From positions 124,001 through 188,000 of the forward strand of contig NZ_CP047166.1 in NCBI RefSeq assembly GCF_016806125.1: a stretch of 64,000 nt of DNA. Reading direction: 5' to 3'. Under the pieces are notes generated by a model. It was not told the origin of the DNA. It made no database searches and saw only the letters and a program-made list of their open reading frames with translations. The position numbers and the translations under genes were made by a program. This document shows positions 50,762 to 64,000 of the stretch, one piece after another. This stretch comes from Ponticoccus alexandrii. GTDB lineage: Bacteria > Pseudomonadota > Alphaproteobacteria > Rhodobacterales > Rhodobacteraceae. The first letter of the stretch is position 1. Every line of letters begins with the position of its first letter.

Positions 50762-52953
50762 CACTCATCGACCCCGGAACCGCCGACGAGATCACTTCGG
50801 GCCGCCACGGCGACCCCTTCTCGGTTCTGGGGTTGCATGGGCAGCCGGACGGCACGCTGGTCGCCCGCGTCTTTCGCCCCGGCGCCGAGGGCGCGCAGGT
50901 GCTGGACGCCAACGGCAAGCGGGTCGCCACGCTGGAGCCGGTGTCGGATGGCCTGTTCGCGGGCCCGATCCCGCGCCGCAAGACCCGATTTCCCTACCGG
51001 CTGCGCTTCACCCGTGGCCCGGACACATGGGAAGAGGGCGACCCCTATGCCTTTGGTCCCGTGTTGGGCGAGATCGACGAATATCTCTTGGGCGAGGGCA
51101 CGCATGGCAGCCTCTGGGACGCCCTGGGCGCGCACGTGCGGATCCATGACGGCGTCAGCGGGGTGCATTTCGCCGTCTGGGCGCCGAACGCCCGGCGGGT
51201 TTCGGTCGTGGGCGGGTTCAACGACTGGGACGGGCGGCGGCACGTCATGCGGCGGCGCGGGCAGACCGGCGTGCACGAGATCTTCATTCCCGATCTGGGC
51301 GAAGGCGCGGTCTACAAATACGAGATCATGGGCGCCTCGGGCGAGGTCATGCCGCTGAAGGCCGACCCGGTGGGCTTTGGCGCGGAACTGCCGCCCGCGA
51401 CGGCCTCTGTCGTGCGCGATCTGGACGGCTACGATTGGCGGGACGGTGACTGGATGGCGGCCCGCGGCGCGGCGCATCGCATCGACAAGCCGATCTCGGT
51501 CTACGAGGTGCATCTCGAAAGCTGGCGTCGGGTGCCCGAGGACGGCAACCGGTCTCTGACCTACCGCGAGCACGCCGAGCAACTGGTGGGCTACGCCGCC
51601 GACATGGGCTTCACCCATATCGAGCTGACGCCGATCTCGGAATATCCCTTCGGCGGCTCGTGGGGCTACCAGCCGGTGGGCCTGTTCGCGCCGACCTCGC
51701 GCTTTGGCACGCCCGAGGACTTTCGCGCCATGGTGGACGCGGCCCATGCGGCAGGGCTGGGGGTCATCATCGACTGGGTGCCGGGGCACTTCCCCTCCGA
51801 CGCCCACGGCCTTGCGCGATTCGACGGCACCGCGCTTTACGAACACGCCGACCCGAAAGAGGGCTACCACCCGGACTGGAACACGCTGGTCTACAACTAC
51901 GGCCGGACCGAGGTGCGCAACTTCCTGATATCCAACGCCAAGTTCTGGGCAGAGGAATACCACATCGACGGGCTGCGGGTGGATGCCGTGGCCTCGATGC
52001 TCTACCGCGACTATTCGCGGAAAGAAGGCGAGTGGGTGCCCAACGAACACGGCGGTCGCGAGAACCTCGAAGCGATCAGCTTTTTGCGGCAGATGAACGA
52101 ACAGGTCTACGCGGCCTGTCCCGACATCATGACGATTGCCGAGGAAAGCACCGCCTTTCCCGGCGTCTCGGCGCCCACGGATCACGGCGGGCTGGGCTTC
52201 GGCTTCAAGTGGAACATGGGGTGGATGAACGACACCCTGCGGTACATGGCCGAGGATCCGATCAACCGCAAATACCACCACGACAAGATGACCTTCGGGC
52301 TGCACTATGCCTTCTCCGAGAACTTCGTCCTGCCGCTTAGCCATGACGAGGTGGTGCACGGCAAGGGCAGCCTGCTGGGGCGGATGCCGGGCGACGACTG
52401 GCAGCGCTTCGCCAACCTGCGGGCCTATTTCGGCTTCATGTGGGGGCACCCGGGCAAGAAGCTGCTTTTCATGGGCGGGGAATTCGCCCAGCCGCGCGAG
52501 TGGAACCACGAAAGCAGCCTCGACTGGCACCTGCTGGAGTATGGCAGCCACAAGGGGATGCAAAATCTTGTGCGCGACCTGAACGCGCTCTACCGGGCGA
52601 CGCCCGCGCTTTACGAGAAGGACAGCAAGCCCGAGGGCTTCCGCTGGATCGACGGCGGCAACGCCAGCGACTCCATCTTCGTCTGGCTGCGCGAGGGCGC
52701 AGAGGGCAGCGCGCCGGTGCTGATCGTCGCGAATTTCACGCCGGTGACACGGACCGGCTACAGGGTCGGAGTGCCGCAGGCGGGCTACTGGGTCGAGAAA
52801 CTCAATACGGACGCCGAGGGGTATGGCGGCAGCAATCAGGGCAACGGCGGAGGACGGGCATCCGACCCGGTGCCGGCCCATGGCTGCGACCAGTCGCTTG
52901 AAATGACCGTCCCCCCGCTTGCCACAGTCTTTTTCGAGCTGTCGCAGGGGTGA
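50758..52953 (+). CDS. glgB: 1,4-alpha-glucan branching enzyme
   Basis: 731 residues. CBM48 domains in the first 230 residues ('[24 protein letters not shown]'), GH13 barrel with '[10 protein letters not shown]', 'DWVPGHFP', nucleophile Asp in '[16 protein letters not shown]' and acid Glu in '[10 protein letters not shown]', ending in the beta-sandwich ('[10 protein letters not shown]'). Forms alpha-1,6 branches. A Gly/Asn/Ser-rich insertion ('[14 protein letters not shown]') lies near the C-terminus. Confidence 0.96.
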   Translation: MTLIDPGTADEITSGRHGDPFSVLGLHGQPDGTLVARVFRPGAEGAQVLDANGKRVATLEPVSDGLFAGPIPRRKTRFPYRLRFTRGPDTWEEGDPYAFGPVLGEIDEYLLGEGTHGSLWDALGAHVRIHDGVSGVHFAVWAPNARRVSVVGGFNDWDGRRHVMRRRGQTGVHEIFIPDLGEGAVYKYEIMGASGEVMPLKADPVGFGAELPPATASVVRDLDGYDWRDGDWMAARGAAHRIDKPISVYEVHLESWRRVPEDGNRSLTYREHAEQLVGYAADMGFTHIELTPISEYPFGGSWGYQPVGLFAPTSRFGTPEDFRAMVDAAHAAGLGVIIDWVPGHFPSDAHGLARFDGTALYEHADPKEGYHPDWNTLVYNYGRTEVRNFLISNAKFWAEEYHIDGLRVDAVASMLYRDYSRKEGEWVPNEHGGRENLEAISFLRQMNEQVYAACPDIMTIAEESTAFPGVSAPTDHGGLGFGFKWNMGWMNDTLRYMAEDPINRKYHHDKMTFGLHYAFSENFVLPLSHDEVVHGKGSLLGRMPGDDWQRFANLRAYFGFMWGHPGKKLLFMGGEFAQPREWNHESSLDWHLLEYGSHKGMQNLVRDLNALYRATPALYEKDSKPEGFRWIDGGNASDSIFVWLREGAEGSAPVLIVANFTPVTRTGYRVGVPQAGYWVEKLNTDAEGYGGSNQGNGGGRASDPVPAHGCDQSLEMTVPPLATVFFELSQG

Positions 52954-52982
52954 GGGCGGAACAGGGATAAGGGGAGGATAGA

Positions 52983-54239
52983 ATGCAACAAGACAGATTC
53001 AGCCTGGCGCAACAGACCATGGCCTATGTCCTTGCGGGCGGGCGCGGCAGCCGCCTGAAAGAGATGACCGACATCCGCGCCAAACCCGCCGTCTATTTCG
53101 GCGGCAAGACGCGGATCATCGACTTTGCGCTGTCGAACGCGGTGAATTCGGGCATCCGCCGGATCGGGGTGGCCACACAGTACAAGGCGCACAGCCTGAT
53201 CCGCCACCTGCAACGCGGCTGGTCCTTCTTCCGGGCCGAGCGCAACGAGGGGCTGGATATCCTGCCTGCCAGCCAGATGATCGACGAGACCAACTGGTAC
53301 AAGGGCACGGCGGATGCGGTGACGCAGAACCTGTCGATCATTCGCGGCTACGGGCCGAAATACATCCTGATTCTCGCGGGCGACCACATCTACAAGCAGG
53401 ATTATTCCTTCATGATCGAGCAGCACGTCTCGACCGGGGCCAAGGTGACGGTGGGCTGCATCGAGGTGCCCAAGGAAGAGGCCTCGGGCTTTGGCGTCAT
53501 GGGCGTGGACGAGACCGACAAGATCCTCGAATTCGTCGAAAAGCCCGCCGATCCGCCGACCATGCCGGGCGACGACACGCGGTCGCTGGCCAGCATGGGG
53601 ATCTACGTCTTCGACGCGGAATACCTTTACGGCTTGCTCGAGGCGGATGCAGAGGACCCGGAGTCCGAGCATGACTTCGGCAAGAACATCATCCCCGCAA
53701 TCGTGGCCGAGGGTGGCGCCTATGCGCATCCCTTCGGGCGCTCCTGCGTGATGTCGGGTCTGGAGAAAGAGCCCTACTGGCGCGACGTCGGCACCATCGA
53801 CGCCTACTGGAAGGCCAACATCGACCTGACCGACTTCGAGCCCAAGCTGGACATCTACGCGACCGACTGGCCGATCTGGACCTATTCGGAACTGACGGCC
53901 CCGGCCAAGTTCATCCACAACGAGGAAGGCCGGCGCGGGCAGGCGGTGTCCTCCATGGTCTCGGGCGGGTGCATCGTCTCGGGCTCGTCGCTGTATCGCT
54001 GCCTGCTGTTCACGGGGGTGAAGACGCATTCCTTCTCGCAACTCGAAGGGGTCGTGGCCCTGCCCTATGCCGAGGTCGGGCGGCGCGCCTACATAAAGAA
54101 CGCGATCATCGACCGGGGCGTGAAAATCCCGCCGGGGCTGATCGTGGGCGAAGACCCCAAGCTGGACGCAAAGCGTTTCCGCCGGACCGAAAACGGCATA
54201 TGCCTCATCACGCAAAGCATGATCGACAAGCTGGGATAG
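52983..54239 (+). CDS. glgC: Glucose-1-phosphate adenylyltransferase
   Basis: 418 residues. '[30 protein letters not shown]' opens the protein, with the nucleotide loop GGRGSRL, the substrate lysine region 'FVEKPADPP' and a left-handed beta-helix C-terminus. Makes ADP-glucose, the rate-setting step of glycogen synthesis. Good site GGGGAGGATAG, 29 bases after glgB. Confidence 0.96.
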   Translation: MQQDRFSLAQQTMAYVLAGGRGSRLKEMTDIRAKPAVYFGGKTRIIDFALSNAVNSGIRRIGVATQYKAHSLIRHLQRGWSFFRAERNEGLDILPASQMIDETNWYKGTADAVTQNLSIIRGYGPKYILILAGDHIYKQDYSFMIEQHVSTGAKVTVGCIEVPKEEASGFGVMGVDETDKILEFVEKPADPPTMPGDDTRSLASMGIYVFDAEYLYGLLEADAEDPESEHDFGKNIIPAIVAEGGAYAHPFGRSCVMSGLEKEPYWRDVGTIDAYWKANIDLTDFEPKLDIYATDWPIWTYSELTAPAKFIHNEEGRRGQAVSSMVSGGCIVSGSSLYRCLLFTGVKTHSFSQLEGVVALPYAEVGRRAYIKNAIIDRGVKIPPGLIVGEDPKLDAKRFRRTENGICLITQSMIDKLG

Positions 54240-54245
54240 AACCGC

Positions 54246-55679
54246 ATGAACGTCCTGATGGTCACCTCGGAATGCGCGCCCTTCGTCAAGACGGGGGGCC
54301 TTGCGGACGTGGTGGGCGCCCTGCCCGGGGCGCTTGCGCCCCTGGGACTGGACGTGCGGGTGATGCTGCCCGCCTATCCGGGGCTGTTTCCGCTGCTCCC
54401 GCAGGGCGAAGAGGTGGCGCGCTTCGACGACCTGCCCGGTGGGCCGGGGCGACTGGTGCAGGTTCAGGCGCAGGGGCTGGTGCTGCTGCTTCTGGACGCG
54501 CCGCAGCTCTATGACCGCGCGGGCAAGCCCTACACCGGTCCCGACGGGCGCGACTGGGCCGACAACCACCTGCGCTTCGGCGCGCTGGCGCAGGCGGCGG
54601 CGCGCATCTGCTTCGACGGGCTGCCGGGCTGGAAACCCGAGGTTCTGCACGCCCACGACTGGCAGGCGGGGCTTGCGCCCGTCTACCTGAAGCAGGCGGG
54701 CCGCGCCGTGCCCAAGTCGGTGCTGACCATCCACAACATCGCCTTTCAGGGCCGCTTCGGTCCTCAGGTGCTGGGTGAGCTTGGGCTGCGTGACGACTGG
54801 TTCCACGCCGACGGGCTGGAATATTACGGCGACCTGTCCTTCCTCAAGGCGGGGCTGGTCTATGCCGACGCGGTGACCACCGTCAGCCCCACCTACGCGC
54901 GCGAGATCCTGACGCCCGAGTTCGGCATGGGGCTGGAGGGCGTGTTGCAGGCCCGCGCCGCCGACCTTTCGGGCATCCTGAACGGCATCGACACCGGCGC
55001 ATGGAACCCCTCTGCGGATGAGGCGCTGGCCCGGACCTTCGACGCCAAGACGCTGGCCCGCAAGGCCGAGAACCGCGCCGAGATCGCCGCGCGTCTGGGG
55101 CTGGAGCGGGGCGAGGGGCCGCTCTTTTGCGTCATCAGCCGCCTGACCGGACAAAAGGGCCTCGACACGCTGGCCGAGGCGATCCCGCATCTGGTGGCCG
55201 AGGGCGCGCAACTCGCGCTGCTGGGCTCGGGCGAGCCCGCGCTGGAAGAGGCCTATACCCGCGCCGCGCAGCAGTTCCCGGGCCGCGTCGGGGTGCAGAT
55301 CGGCTATGACGAGGCCTTCTCGCACCTCTTGCAAGGCGGGTCGGATGCCATCCTGATCCCCTCGCGGTTCGAGCCCTGCGGCCTGACCCAGCTTTACGGG
55401 CTGCGCTACGGCACCCTGCCGGTGGTCGCGCGCACCGGGGGCCTTGCCGACACGGTCATCGACGCCAATGCCGCCGCTCTGGCGGTGGGGGTGGCCACGG
55501 GCTTCGTGCTCGATAGCGTCAGCCGGCAGGGCATCGAAGCCGGGATCAGCCGGACCTGCGCGGCCTACGCGGACCGCAAGCTCTGGCAGGGGATGCAGCG
55601 CGCGGCGATGCGCCAGCCCGTCGGGTGGGAGACCTCGGCCCGCGCCTATGCCGACCTCTACGCGACGCTTCAGGCATGA
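54246..55679 (+). CDS. glgA: Glycogen synthase (ADP-glucose)
   Basis: 477 residues, GT5 family. 'PFVKTGGLADVVGALPGAL' at 14-32 holds the KTGGL ADP-glucose motif, and the C-terminal Rossmann domain has 'VISRLTGQKGLDTLAEAIP' and 'LIPSRFEPCGLTQLYGLRYG', with catalytic Glu in 'EPCGLTQ'. Six bases after glgC. Confidence 0.96.
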   Translation: MNVLMVTSECAPFVKTGGLADVVGALPGALAPLGLDVRVMLPAYPGLFPLLPQGEEVARFDDLPGGPGRLVQVQAQGLVLLLLDAPQLYDRAGKPYTGPDGRDWADNHLRFGALAQAAARICFDGLPGWKPEVLHAHDWQAGLAPVYLKQAGRAVPKSVLTIHNIAFQGRFGPQVLGELGLRDDWFHADGLEYYGDLSFLKAGLVYADAVTTVSPTYAREILTPEFGMGLEGVLQARAADLSGILNGIDTGAWNPSADEALARTFDAKTLARKAENRAEIAARLGLERGEGPLFCVISRLTGQKGLDTLAEAIPHLVAEGAQLALLGSGEPALEEAYTRAAQQFPGRVGVQIGYDEAFSHLLQGGSDAILIPSRFEPCGLTQLYGLRYGTLPVVARTGGLADTVIDANAAALAVGVATGFVLDSVSRQGIEAGISRTCAAYADRKLWQGMQRAAMRQPVGWETSARAYADLYATLQA

Positions 55680-57777
55680 CCATGCAGACCCGCGTCAACC
55701 CCGAGGTCCGGCCCGGCACGCCTCACCAGATGGGCGCGCATTTCGACGGAGAGGGCACGAACTTCGCCGTCTTCTCGGCGCATGGCACGCGGGTCGACCT
55801 GTGCCTGTTCACCCCGGACGGCGAGACGGAGACGGCGCGTGTCCCCCTGCCGGAACGCAGCGGCGACACATGGCACGGTTACGTGCCGGGGCTGGCTCCG
55901 GGGACGCTTTACGGCTTTCGCGTGGACGGGCCCTATACGCCCGACCGGGGCCACCGCTTCAACCCGAACAAGCTGTTGCTGGACCCCTACACACGTGAGA
56001 TGGCGGGCGGCTTCATCCGCCACCGCGCGCTATATGGCTACAAGGTCGGCAATGCCGGGGCCGATATGTCCTACGACGGGCAGGACAGTGCCCCCTATGT
56101 GCCGAAGTCGGTGATCTCGGACCCCGAGACCTTTCCCTTGGATGCCACCCGGCTGCGCCGCGACTGGTCCGAGACGCTGATCTACGAGGCCCACGTCAAG
56201 GGCGCCACCATGCGCCACCCCGACGTGCCCAAGGAGGCGCGCGGCACCTATGACGGCATGGCCTCGGACGCGATGCTCGACCATCTGACGCGGCTGGGCG
56301 TGACGGCGGTGGAATTGCTGCCCGTCCACGCGCTGAAGTCCGAGGACGCGCTGCTGTCGCGCAGCCTCGTCAACTACTGGGGCTATAACACCGTGGGGTT
56401 CTTCGCGCCCGAGCCGCGATATTTCGGCCCCGAGGGCGTGGCGGGCTTTCGCCGCATGGTCGACCGCTTCCACGCGGCGGGAATCGAGGTGCTGCTGGAC
56501 GTGGTCTACAACCACTCCGCCGAGGGCGACCACCTTGGCCCCACGCTGTCCTTCCGGGGGCTGGACAACGCCAGCTACTACCGTCTGGCGGCGGGGGAAC
56601 CGCGCTATTACGTCAACGACACCGGCACCGGCAACACGCTGAACGTCTCGCACCCGCAGGTGCTGCGGCTGGTGATGGACAGCTTGCGGTTCTGGGTGCA
56701 GGCCATGGGCGTCGACGGCTTCCGCTTCGACCTTGCCACCACCGTCGCGCGCGAGGCGCATGGCTTCGACCGCTCCGGCGGGTTCCTCGACGCGCTGAGG
56801 CAGGACCCGGTGCTGGCGGGCGTCAAGCTGATCGCAGAGCCGTGGGACATCGGGCCGGGCGGCTACCAGCTTGGCCAGTTCCCGCCCGAGTTCGCCGAGT
56901 GGAACGACAAGTACCGCGACACCGTGCGCCGCTTCTGGCGGCGTGACCGCCATGCGGCGCAGGATCTGGGTTCGGCGCTGCTGGGCACGGCGGAACTGTT
57001 CGACAAGCGCGGGCGGCGGGCGTGGTCCTCGGTCAACTACGCGGCCTCGCACGATGGCTACACGCTGGCCGATTGCGCCGCCTACACCGAGCGCCACAAC
57101 CACGCCAATGGCGAGGGCAACCGCGACGGCCACCACGCCAATTACTCCGAGAACTTCGGGGTGGAGGGGCGCACCGACGATCCCGCCATCCTCGCCGCGC
57201 GGCAACAGCGGGTGCGCAACCTGCTGGCGACGGTCTTCGTCTCGCAGGGGGTGCCGATGATCCTGTGCGGGGACGAGGGCGGCAACACGCAGGACGGCAA
57301 CAACAACGCCTATTGTCAGGACAACCCGACCACATGGATCGACTGGGACCGGATGGACGAGGGGCTGATTGCCTTCACCGCCGCCTGTTCCGCGCTGCGC
57401 CGCGCCCACCCTGTGTTGCGGCAGACGACCTTCCTGCACGGGGCGGAGCGGACGGCGGACGGCTTGCGGGACGTCGAGTGGCTCGATTTCGACCACCGGC
57501 CCGCCGACTGGTCGGACCCGGCGCTGGGCCGCATCTGCCTGCACCTGCGCGGCTCTGGCGAAAGCGCGACCGGCAACGCCTCGACCGACGAGGTCTTCCT
57601 CGCCTTCAACAACACGCCCGAGGCGGCGATCCTCACCCTGCCGAAACAGGGCAAGGGCCTCTGGCAGCACGAGATTGACACCGCGCGCGACGCGCAGGCC
57701 AGCGTTTCGGTCGAGGGCACACAGGTCGAGGTGGCGCCCCATTCGCTTTGCGTCTTTGTCTGCGCGGGAGAGACCCC

Positions 57778-57781
<4 letters not shown>
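55676..57781 (+). CDS. glgX: Glycogen debranching enzyme
   Basis: 701 residues (GlgX/TreX type) starting in an ATGA overlap with glgA; ATG two codons on is equally possible. CBM48 N-terminus ('GEGTNFAVFSAHGTRVDLCLF'), GH13 barrel with 'VVYNHSAEGD', nucleophile Asp in 'GFRFDLATTV', acid Glu in 'LIAEPWDIGPGGYQ' and 'ASHDGYTLAD'. Hydrolyses alpha-1,6 limit-dextrin branches left by GlgP. Confidence 0.94.
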
Positions 57782-61382
<3,601 letters not shown>

Positions 61383-61388
61383 GCGGGG

Positions 61389-61408
61389 AAGCCGCTTCGA
61401 AGCGGCTT
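61389..61408 (+). terminator. Palindromic hairpin after pgm
   Basis: AAGCCGCTTC/GAAGCGGCTT is a perfect ten-base palindrome six bases after the pgm stop, followed by TTCG. Likely end of the glg operon, although the U-run is short. Confidence 0.65.
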
Positions 61409-61442
61409 TCGAAAGCCCGCTGCGGGTGACCGGCGAATCCGC

Positions 61443-61471
61443 TTGCGTTGCGCGCGGGGCTGGCCTATATG
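61443..61471 (+). promoter_or_regulatory. Promoter of the rimP-nusA operon
   Basis: TTGCGT and TATATG are separated by exactly 17 bases, giving a start near 61478. TTGCG-type -35 boxes are common in housekeeping promoters of Rhodobacterales. The transcript would have a leader of about 95 bases. Confidence 0.65.
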
Positions 61472-61521
61472 CCCTTTTAACAGCGGAGCGTCGGTTCAGC
61501 CGGCGCCCACCGAGACTTTCG

Positions 61522-61545
61522 AGCGGGCCGCTGGCCCGCTTTTTT
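61522..61545 (+). terminator. Terminator-like hairpin in the rimP leader
   Basis: AGCGGGCC-GCT-GGCCCGCT is a perfect eight-pair stem followed by TTTTT GTTTT, 26 bases before the rimP ATG and downstream of a good promoter. It could attenuate the operon or end a small RNA of about 68 nucleotides. A smaller stem, GCGTCGG...CCGGCGC, lies upstream of it (about 61489-61507). Confidence 0.75.
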
Positions 61546-61571
61546 GTTTTCCGCCCACTGGGAGGACCCGA

Positions 61572-62162
61572 ATGACAGACCTGATCGCCAAGACCGGAAT
61601 GGACAAGCGCGTGGCCGAGATCATCACTCCGGTGATCGAGGACATGGGCTTCGAAGTCGTCCGCATCCGCCTGCAGGGCGGCAACACGCCGCTGCTGCAG
61701 ATCATGGCAGAGCGGCCCGAGGGTGGCATCGAAGTCGACCAATGCGCCGAGATCTCGACCGCCGTCTCTGCGGTGCTGGACGTCGAGGACCCGATCTCCG
61801 ACCAGTACACGCTTGAAGTCTCCAGCCCCGGCATCGACCGACCGCTGACCCGGCTGAAGGATTTCGAGACCTACGAGGGTTACGAGGCCAAGCTGGAAAC
61901 CACCGAGATGATCGACGGCCGCAAGCGCTTTCGCGGCGTGCTGGCCGGTGTCGAGGGTGGCGAGGTTCTGGTCAACCTCGACGAGGGCACGATCGGCCTG
62001 CAGTTCGACTGGCTGTCGGATGCCAAGCTGGTCATGACCGACGAGCTGATCCGCGAGATGCTGCGCGCCCGCAAGGCCGCGCCGAACGGTGCCTCGGAAG
62101 GCGCCATCGACGAAACAAGGTTTGACGAAATCGAGGCCGAGGGGCCTGAGGAGGAAGAATAA
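61572..62162 (+). CDS. rimP: Ribosome maturation factor RimP
   Basis: 196 residues, both domains present: N-terminal alpha/beta domain ('[23 protein letters not shown]', '[18 protein letters not shown]', '[15 protein letters not shown]') and a C-terminal SH3-like barrel ('[13 protein letters not shown]'). Assists 30S assembly. ATG follows GGGAGGACCCGA. A 40-residue acidic tail extends past the usual fold. One-base overlap with nusA (TAATG). Confidence 0.93.
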   Translation: MTDLIAKTGMDKRVAEIITPVIEDMGFEVVRIRLQGGNTPLLQIMAERPEGGIEVDQCAEISTAVSAVLDVEDPISDQYTLEVSSPGIDRPLTRLKDFETYEGYEAKLETTEMIDGRKRFRGVLAGVEGGEVLVNLDEGTIGLQFDWLSDAKLVMTDELIREMLRARKAAPNGASEGAIDETRFDEIEAEGPEEEE

Positions 62163-63784
62163 TGGCAATCACCTCTGCGAACCAGCTCGAGCTGCTTCAG
62201 ACCGCCGAAGCGGTCGCACGCGAGAAGATGATCGACCCCGGTCTCGTGGTCGAGGCGATGGAAGAGAGCCTCGCCCGCGCCGCCAAGTCGCGCTACGGCA
62301 GCGAAATGGACATTCGCGTCTCGATCGACCGCAAGACCGGCCGCGCCACCTTTACCCGCGTGCGCACCGTGGTCGAGGACGAGGAGCTGGAGAACTACCA
62401 GGCAGAGATGACCGTCAAGCAGGCCAAGCAGTACATGGCCGACCCGCAGGTGGGTGACACCTTCGTCGAAGAGGTCCCGCCGGTGGAGCTGGGCCGGATC
62501 GCGGCGCAGTCGGCCAAGCAGGTGATCCTGCAGAAGGTCCGCGAAGCCGAGCGTGACCGCCAGTACGACGAGTTCAAGGACCGCGCCGGCACCATCATCA
62601 ACGGTCAGGTCAAGCGCGAGGAATACGGCAACGTCATCGTCGACGTGGGCCGTGGCGAGGCAATCCTGCGCCGCAACGACAAGATCGGCCGCGAGGCCTA
62701 CCGCCCCGGCGACCGCATCCGCTGCTACATCAAGGACGTGCGCCGCGAAACCCGTGGCCCGCAGATCTTCCTGTCGCGCACCGCGCCAGAGTTCATGGCC
62801 GAGCTCTTCAAGATGGAAGTGCCCGAGATCTACGACGGCATCATCGAGATCAAGGCCGTGGCCCGCGACCCCGGTTCGCGCGCGAAGATCGCCGTGATTT
62901 CCTATGACGGCGGCATCGACCCCGTGGGCGCCTGCGTCGGTATGCGCGGCAGCCGCGTGCAGGCCGTCGTGAATGAGCTTCAGGGCGAGAAGATCGACAT
63001 CATCCCGTGGAACGAGGACGTGCCGACCTTCCTCGTGAACGCGCTTCAGCCCGCCGAGGTGACGAAGGTCGTCCTCGACGAAGAGGCCGAGCGCATCGAG
63101 GTCGTGGTGCCGGATGAGCAGCTGTCGCTGGCCATCGGCCGTCGCGGTCAGAATGTGCGTCTGGCCTCGCAGCTGACCGGTCTCGACATCGACATCATGA
63201 CCGAAGAGGAAGAATCGAAGCGCCGTCAGGCCGAGTTCGAAGAGCGCACCAAGCTCTTCATGGATACGCTCGACCTCGACGAGTTCTTCGCGCAGCTTCT
63301 GGTCTCGGAAGGCTTCACCAACCTCGAAGAGGTGGCCTATGTCGAGCTGGACGAGCTGCTGGTGATCGACGGTGTCGACGAAGGCACCGCCGAAGAGCTT
63401 CAGACCCGCGCCCGCGAATTCCTCGAAGAGCAGGCCCGCAAGGCCGAGGCTCGTGCCCGTGAACTTGGCGCCGACGACAGCCTCTTCGGTTTCGAAGGCC
63501 TGACCCCGCAGATGATCGAGGTGCTGGCCGAAGATGGTGTGACCTCGCTGGAAGACTTCGCCACCTGCGCCGACTGGGAACTGGCCGGCGGCTGGACGAC
63601 CGTCGACGGGCAGCGCACCAAGGACGATGGCCTGCTGGAGAAATTCGGCGTCAGCCTGGAGGACGCGCAGGAAATGGTCATGACCGCCCGCGTGCTGCTG
63701 GGCTGGGTCGACCCGACCGAGCTGGAAGAGGGCGAAGAGCCCGAGGACGGCGAAGACACCGACGAAGAAGAGCGGGAGGCCTGA
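62162..63784 (+). CDS. nusA: Transcription elongation/antitermination factor NusA
   Basis: 540 residues: N-terminal polymerase-binding domain, S1 domain ('[27 protein letters not shown]'), two KH domains ('[32 protein letters not shown]', '[18 protein letters not shown]') and C-terminal helix-hairpin-helix acidic repeats with '[16 protein letters not shown]'. Ends in a very acidic tail ('[18 protein letters not shown]'). NusA can read its own leader hairpin and thereby control this operon. Confidence 0.96.
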   Translation: MAITSANQLELLQTAEAVAREKMIDPGLVVEAMEESLARAAKSRYGSEMDIRVSIDRKTGRATFTRVRTVVEDEELENYQAEMTVKQAKQYMADPQVGDTFVEEVPPVELGRIAAQSAKQVILQKVREAERDRQYDEFKDRAGTIINGQVKREEYGNVIVDVGRGEAILRRNDKIGREAYRPGDRIRCYIKDVRRETRGPQIFLSRTAPEFMAELFKMEVPEIYDGIIEIKAVARDPGSRAKIAVISYDGGIDPVGACVGMRGSRVQAVVNELQGEKIDIIPWNEDVPTFLVNALQPAEVTKVVLDEEAERIEVVVPDEQLSLAIGRRGQNVRLASQLTGLDIDIMTEEEESKRRQAEFEERTKLFMDTLDLDEFFAQLLVSEGFTNLEEVAYVELDELLVIDGVDEGTAEELQTRAREFLEEQARKAEARARELGADDSLFGFEGLTPQMIEVLAEDGVTSLEDFATCADWELAGGWTTVDGQRTKDDGLLEKFGVSLEDAQEMVMTARVLLGWVDPTELEEGEEPEDGEDTDEEEREA

Positions 63785-63792
63785 GGCAATCC

Positions 63793-64000
63793 ATGACCCG
63801 AGGCGGCCAGGCAAAACAGCGCGAGGACGGACCGGAGCGGAAGTGCATCGCCACGGGCGAAGTGCAGCCGAAGAATGGTCTTGTCCGCTTCGTTCTGGGT
63901 CCCGACGGGCAGATTGTTCCGGATCTGGCTGGAAAACTGCCCGGGCGGGGACTATATGTGTCTGCCGACCGGGCGGCGCTGGACAAGGCCGCCGCCAAGG
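63793..64000 (+). CDS. ylxR: YlxR-type RNA-binding protein (DUF448), partial
   Basis: 69 codons of a protein starting MTRGGQAKQRE. The YlxR motif is clear: 'ERKCIATGEVQPKNGLVRFV' and 'GKLPGRGLYVSA' (the GRGA-like turn is GRGL). In alphaproteobacteria this domain is often fused to an L7Ae-like domain; the window ends before that can be checked. Eight bases after nusA; infB is expected next. Confidence 0.85.
   Translation, partial: MTRGGQAKQREDGPERKCIATGEVQPKNGLVRFVLGPDGQIVPDLAGKLPGRGLYVSADRAALDKAAAK

Noticed and set aside
50698-52881. Long minus-strand open frames opposite glgB, glgP and malQ
   Set aside because: Antisense shadows of strongly coding plus-strand genes; composition is typical of GC-rich shadow frames.

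Overview
The window is a gene-dense, high-GC stretch that looks like an alphaproteobacterial chromosome, most likely Rhodobacterales (Roseobacter-type). Reasons: a formate dehydrogenase island with DUF3305, DUF3306, DUF6505 and DUF6494 proteins, rhizobial/roseobacter-style ery genes, a glg operon and the rimP-nusA-ylxR order. I see no rRNA, tRNA, CRISPR array or insertion sequence. Many genes overlap by ATGA, so operons are tightly coupled. Family names come from reading the translations; no database search was run.

Layout. (1) 1-16637, formate dehydrogenase island: a truncated cache/HAMP sensor, accessory factors (DUF6505 with a His/Asp-rich tail, a lipoate-ligase-like protein, Mrp ATPase, DUF6494), a c-type cytochrome and a poly-ferredoxin. 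A plus-strand operon follows: DUF3305, DUF3306, TorD chaperone, a small Tat protein, FdhA, FdhB, FdhC, a WD40-cytochrome c fusion, a 42-residue membrane peptide and an NtrC-type response regulator without the sigma-54 contact motif. (2) 16755-19954, a tungstate transporter (TupABC) with a DNA-binding/periplasmic-binding-fold regulator, suggesting that the dehydrogenase may use tungsten. (3) 20190-34249, tetritol (erythritol) catabolism: ABC transporter eryEFG with DUF2291, eryABC, eryD, then aldolase and fructose bisphosphatase on the opposite strand, then eryR-eryH-eryI. (4) 34416-37576, a second FGGY kinase plus GlpD-like dehydrogenase pair. (5) 37852-43447, a set matching the published D-apiose/D-apionate pathway: ApnO-like oxidoisomerase, OiaK-like DUF1537 kinase, GntR regulator, ApsD-like dehydrogenase and a RuBisCO-like protein. 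(6) 43627-48169, a ROK repressor and a fructose-type FrcBCA transporter. (7) 48383-61382, glycogen metabolism: glgP, glgB, glgC, glgA, glgX, malQ, pgm. (8) 61572 to the end, rimP, nusA and a partial ylxR, preceded by a strong promoter and a terminator-like leader hairpin.

How it fits together. The most interesting reading is metabolic convergence. If the RuBisCO-like protein is the decarboxylase (OiaX), its product, L-erythrulose 1-phosphate, is the same compound as L-3-tetrulose 4-phosphate made by EryA/EryB. EryC, EryH and EryI would then carry carbon from both plant-derived apiose and tetritols to D-erythrose 4-phosphate. That can reach hexose phosphate and, through Pgm and the glg operon, glycogen. 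No apionolactone lactonase and no dedicated apiose transporter are visible, so the apiose branch is incomplete in this window.
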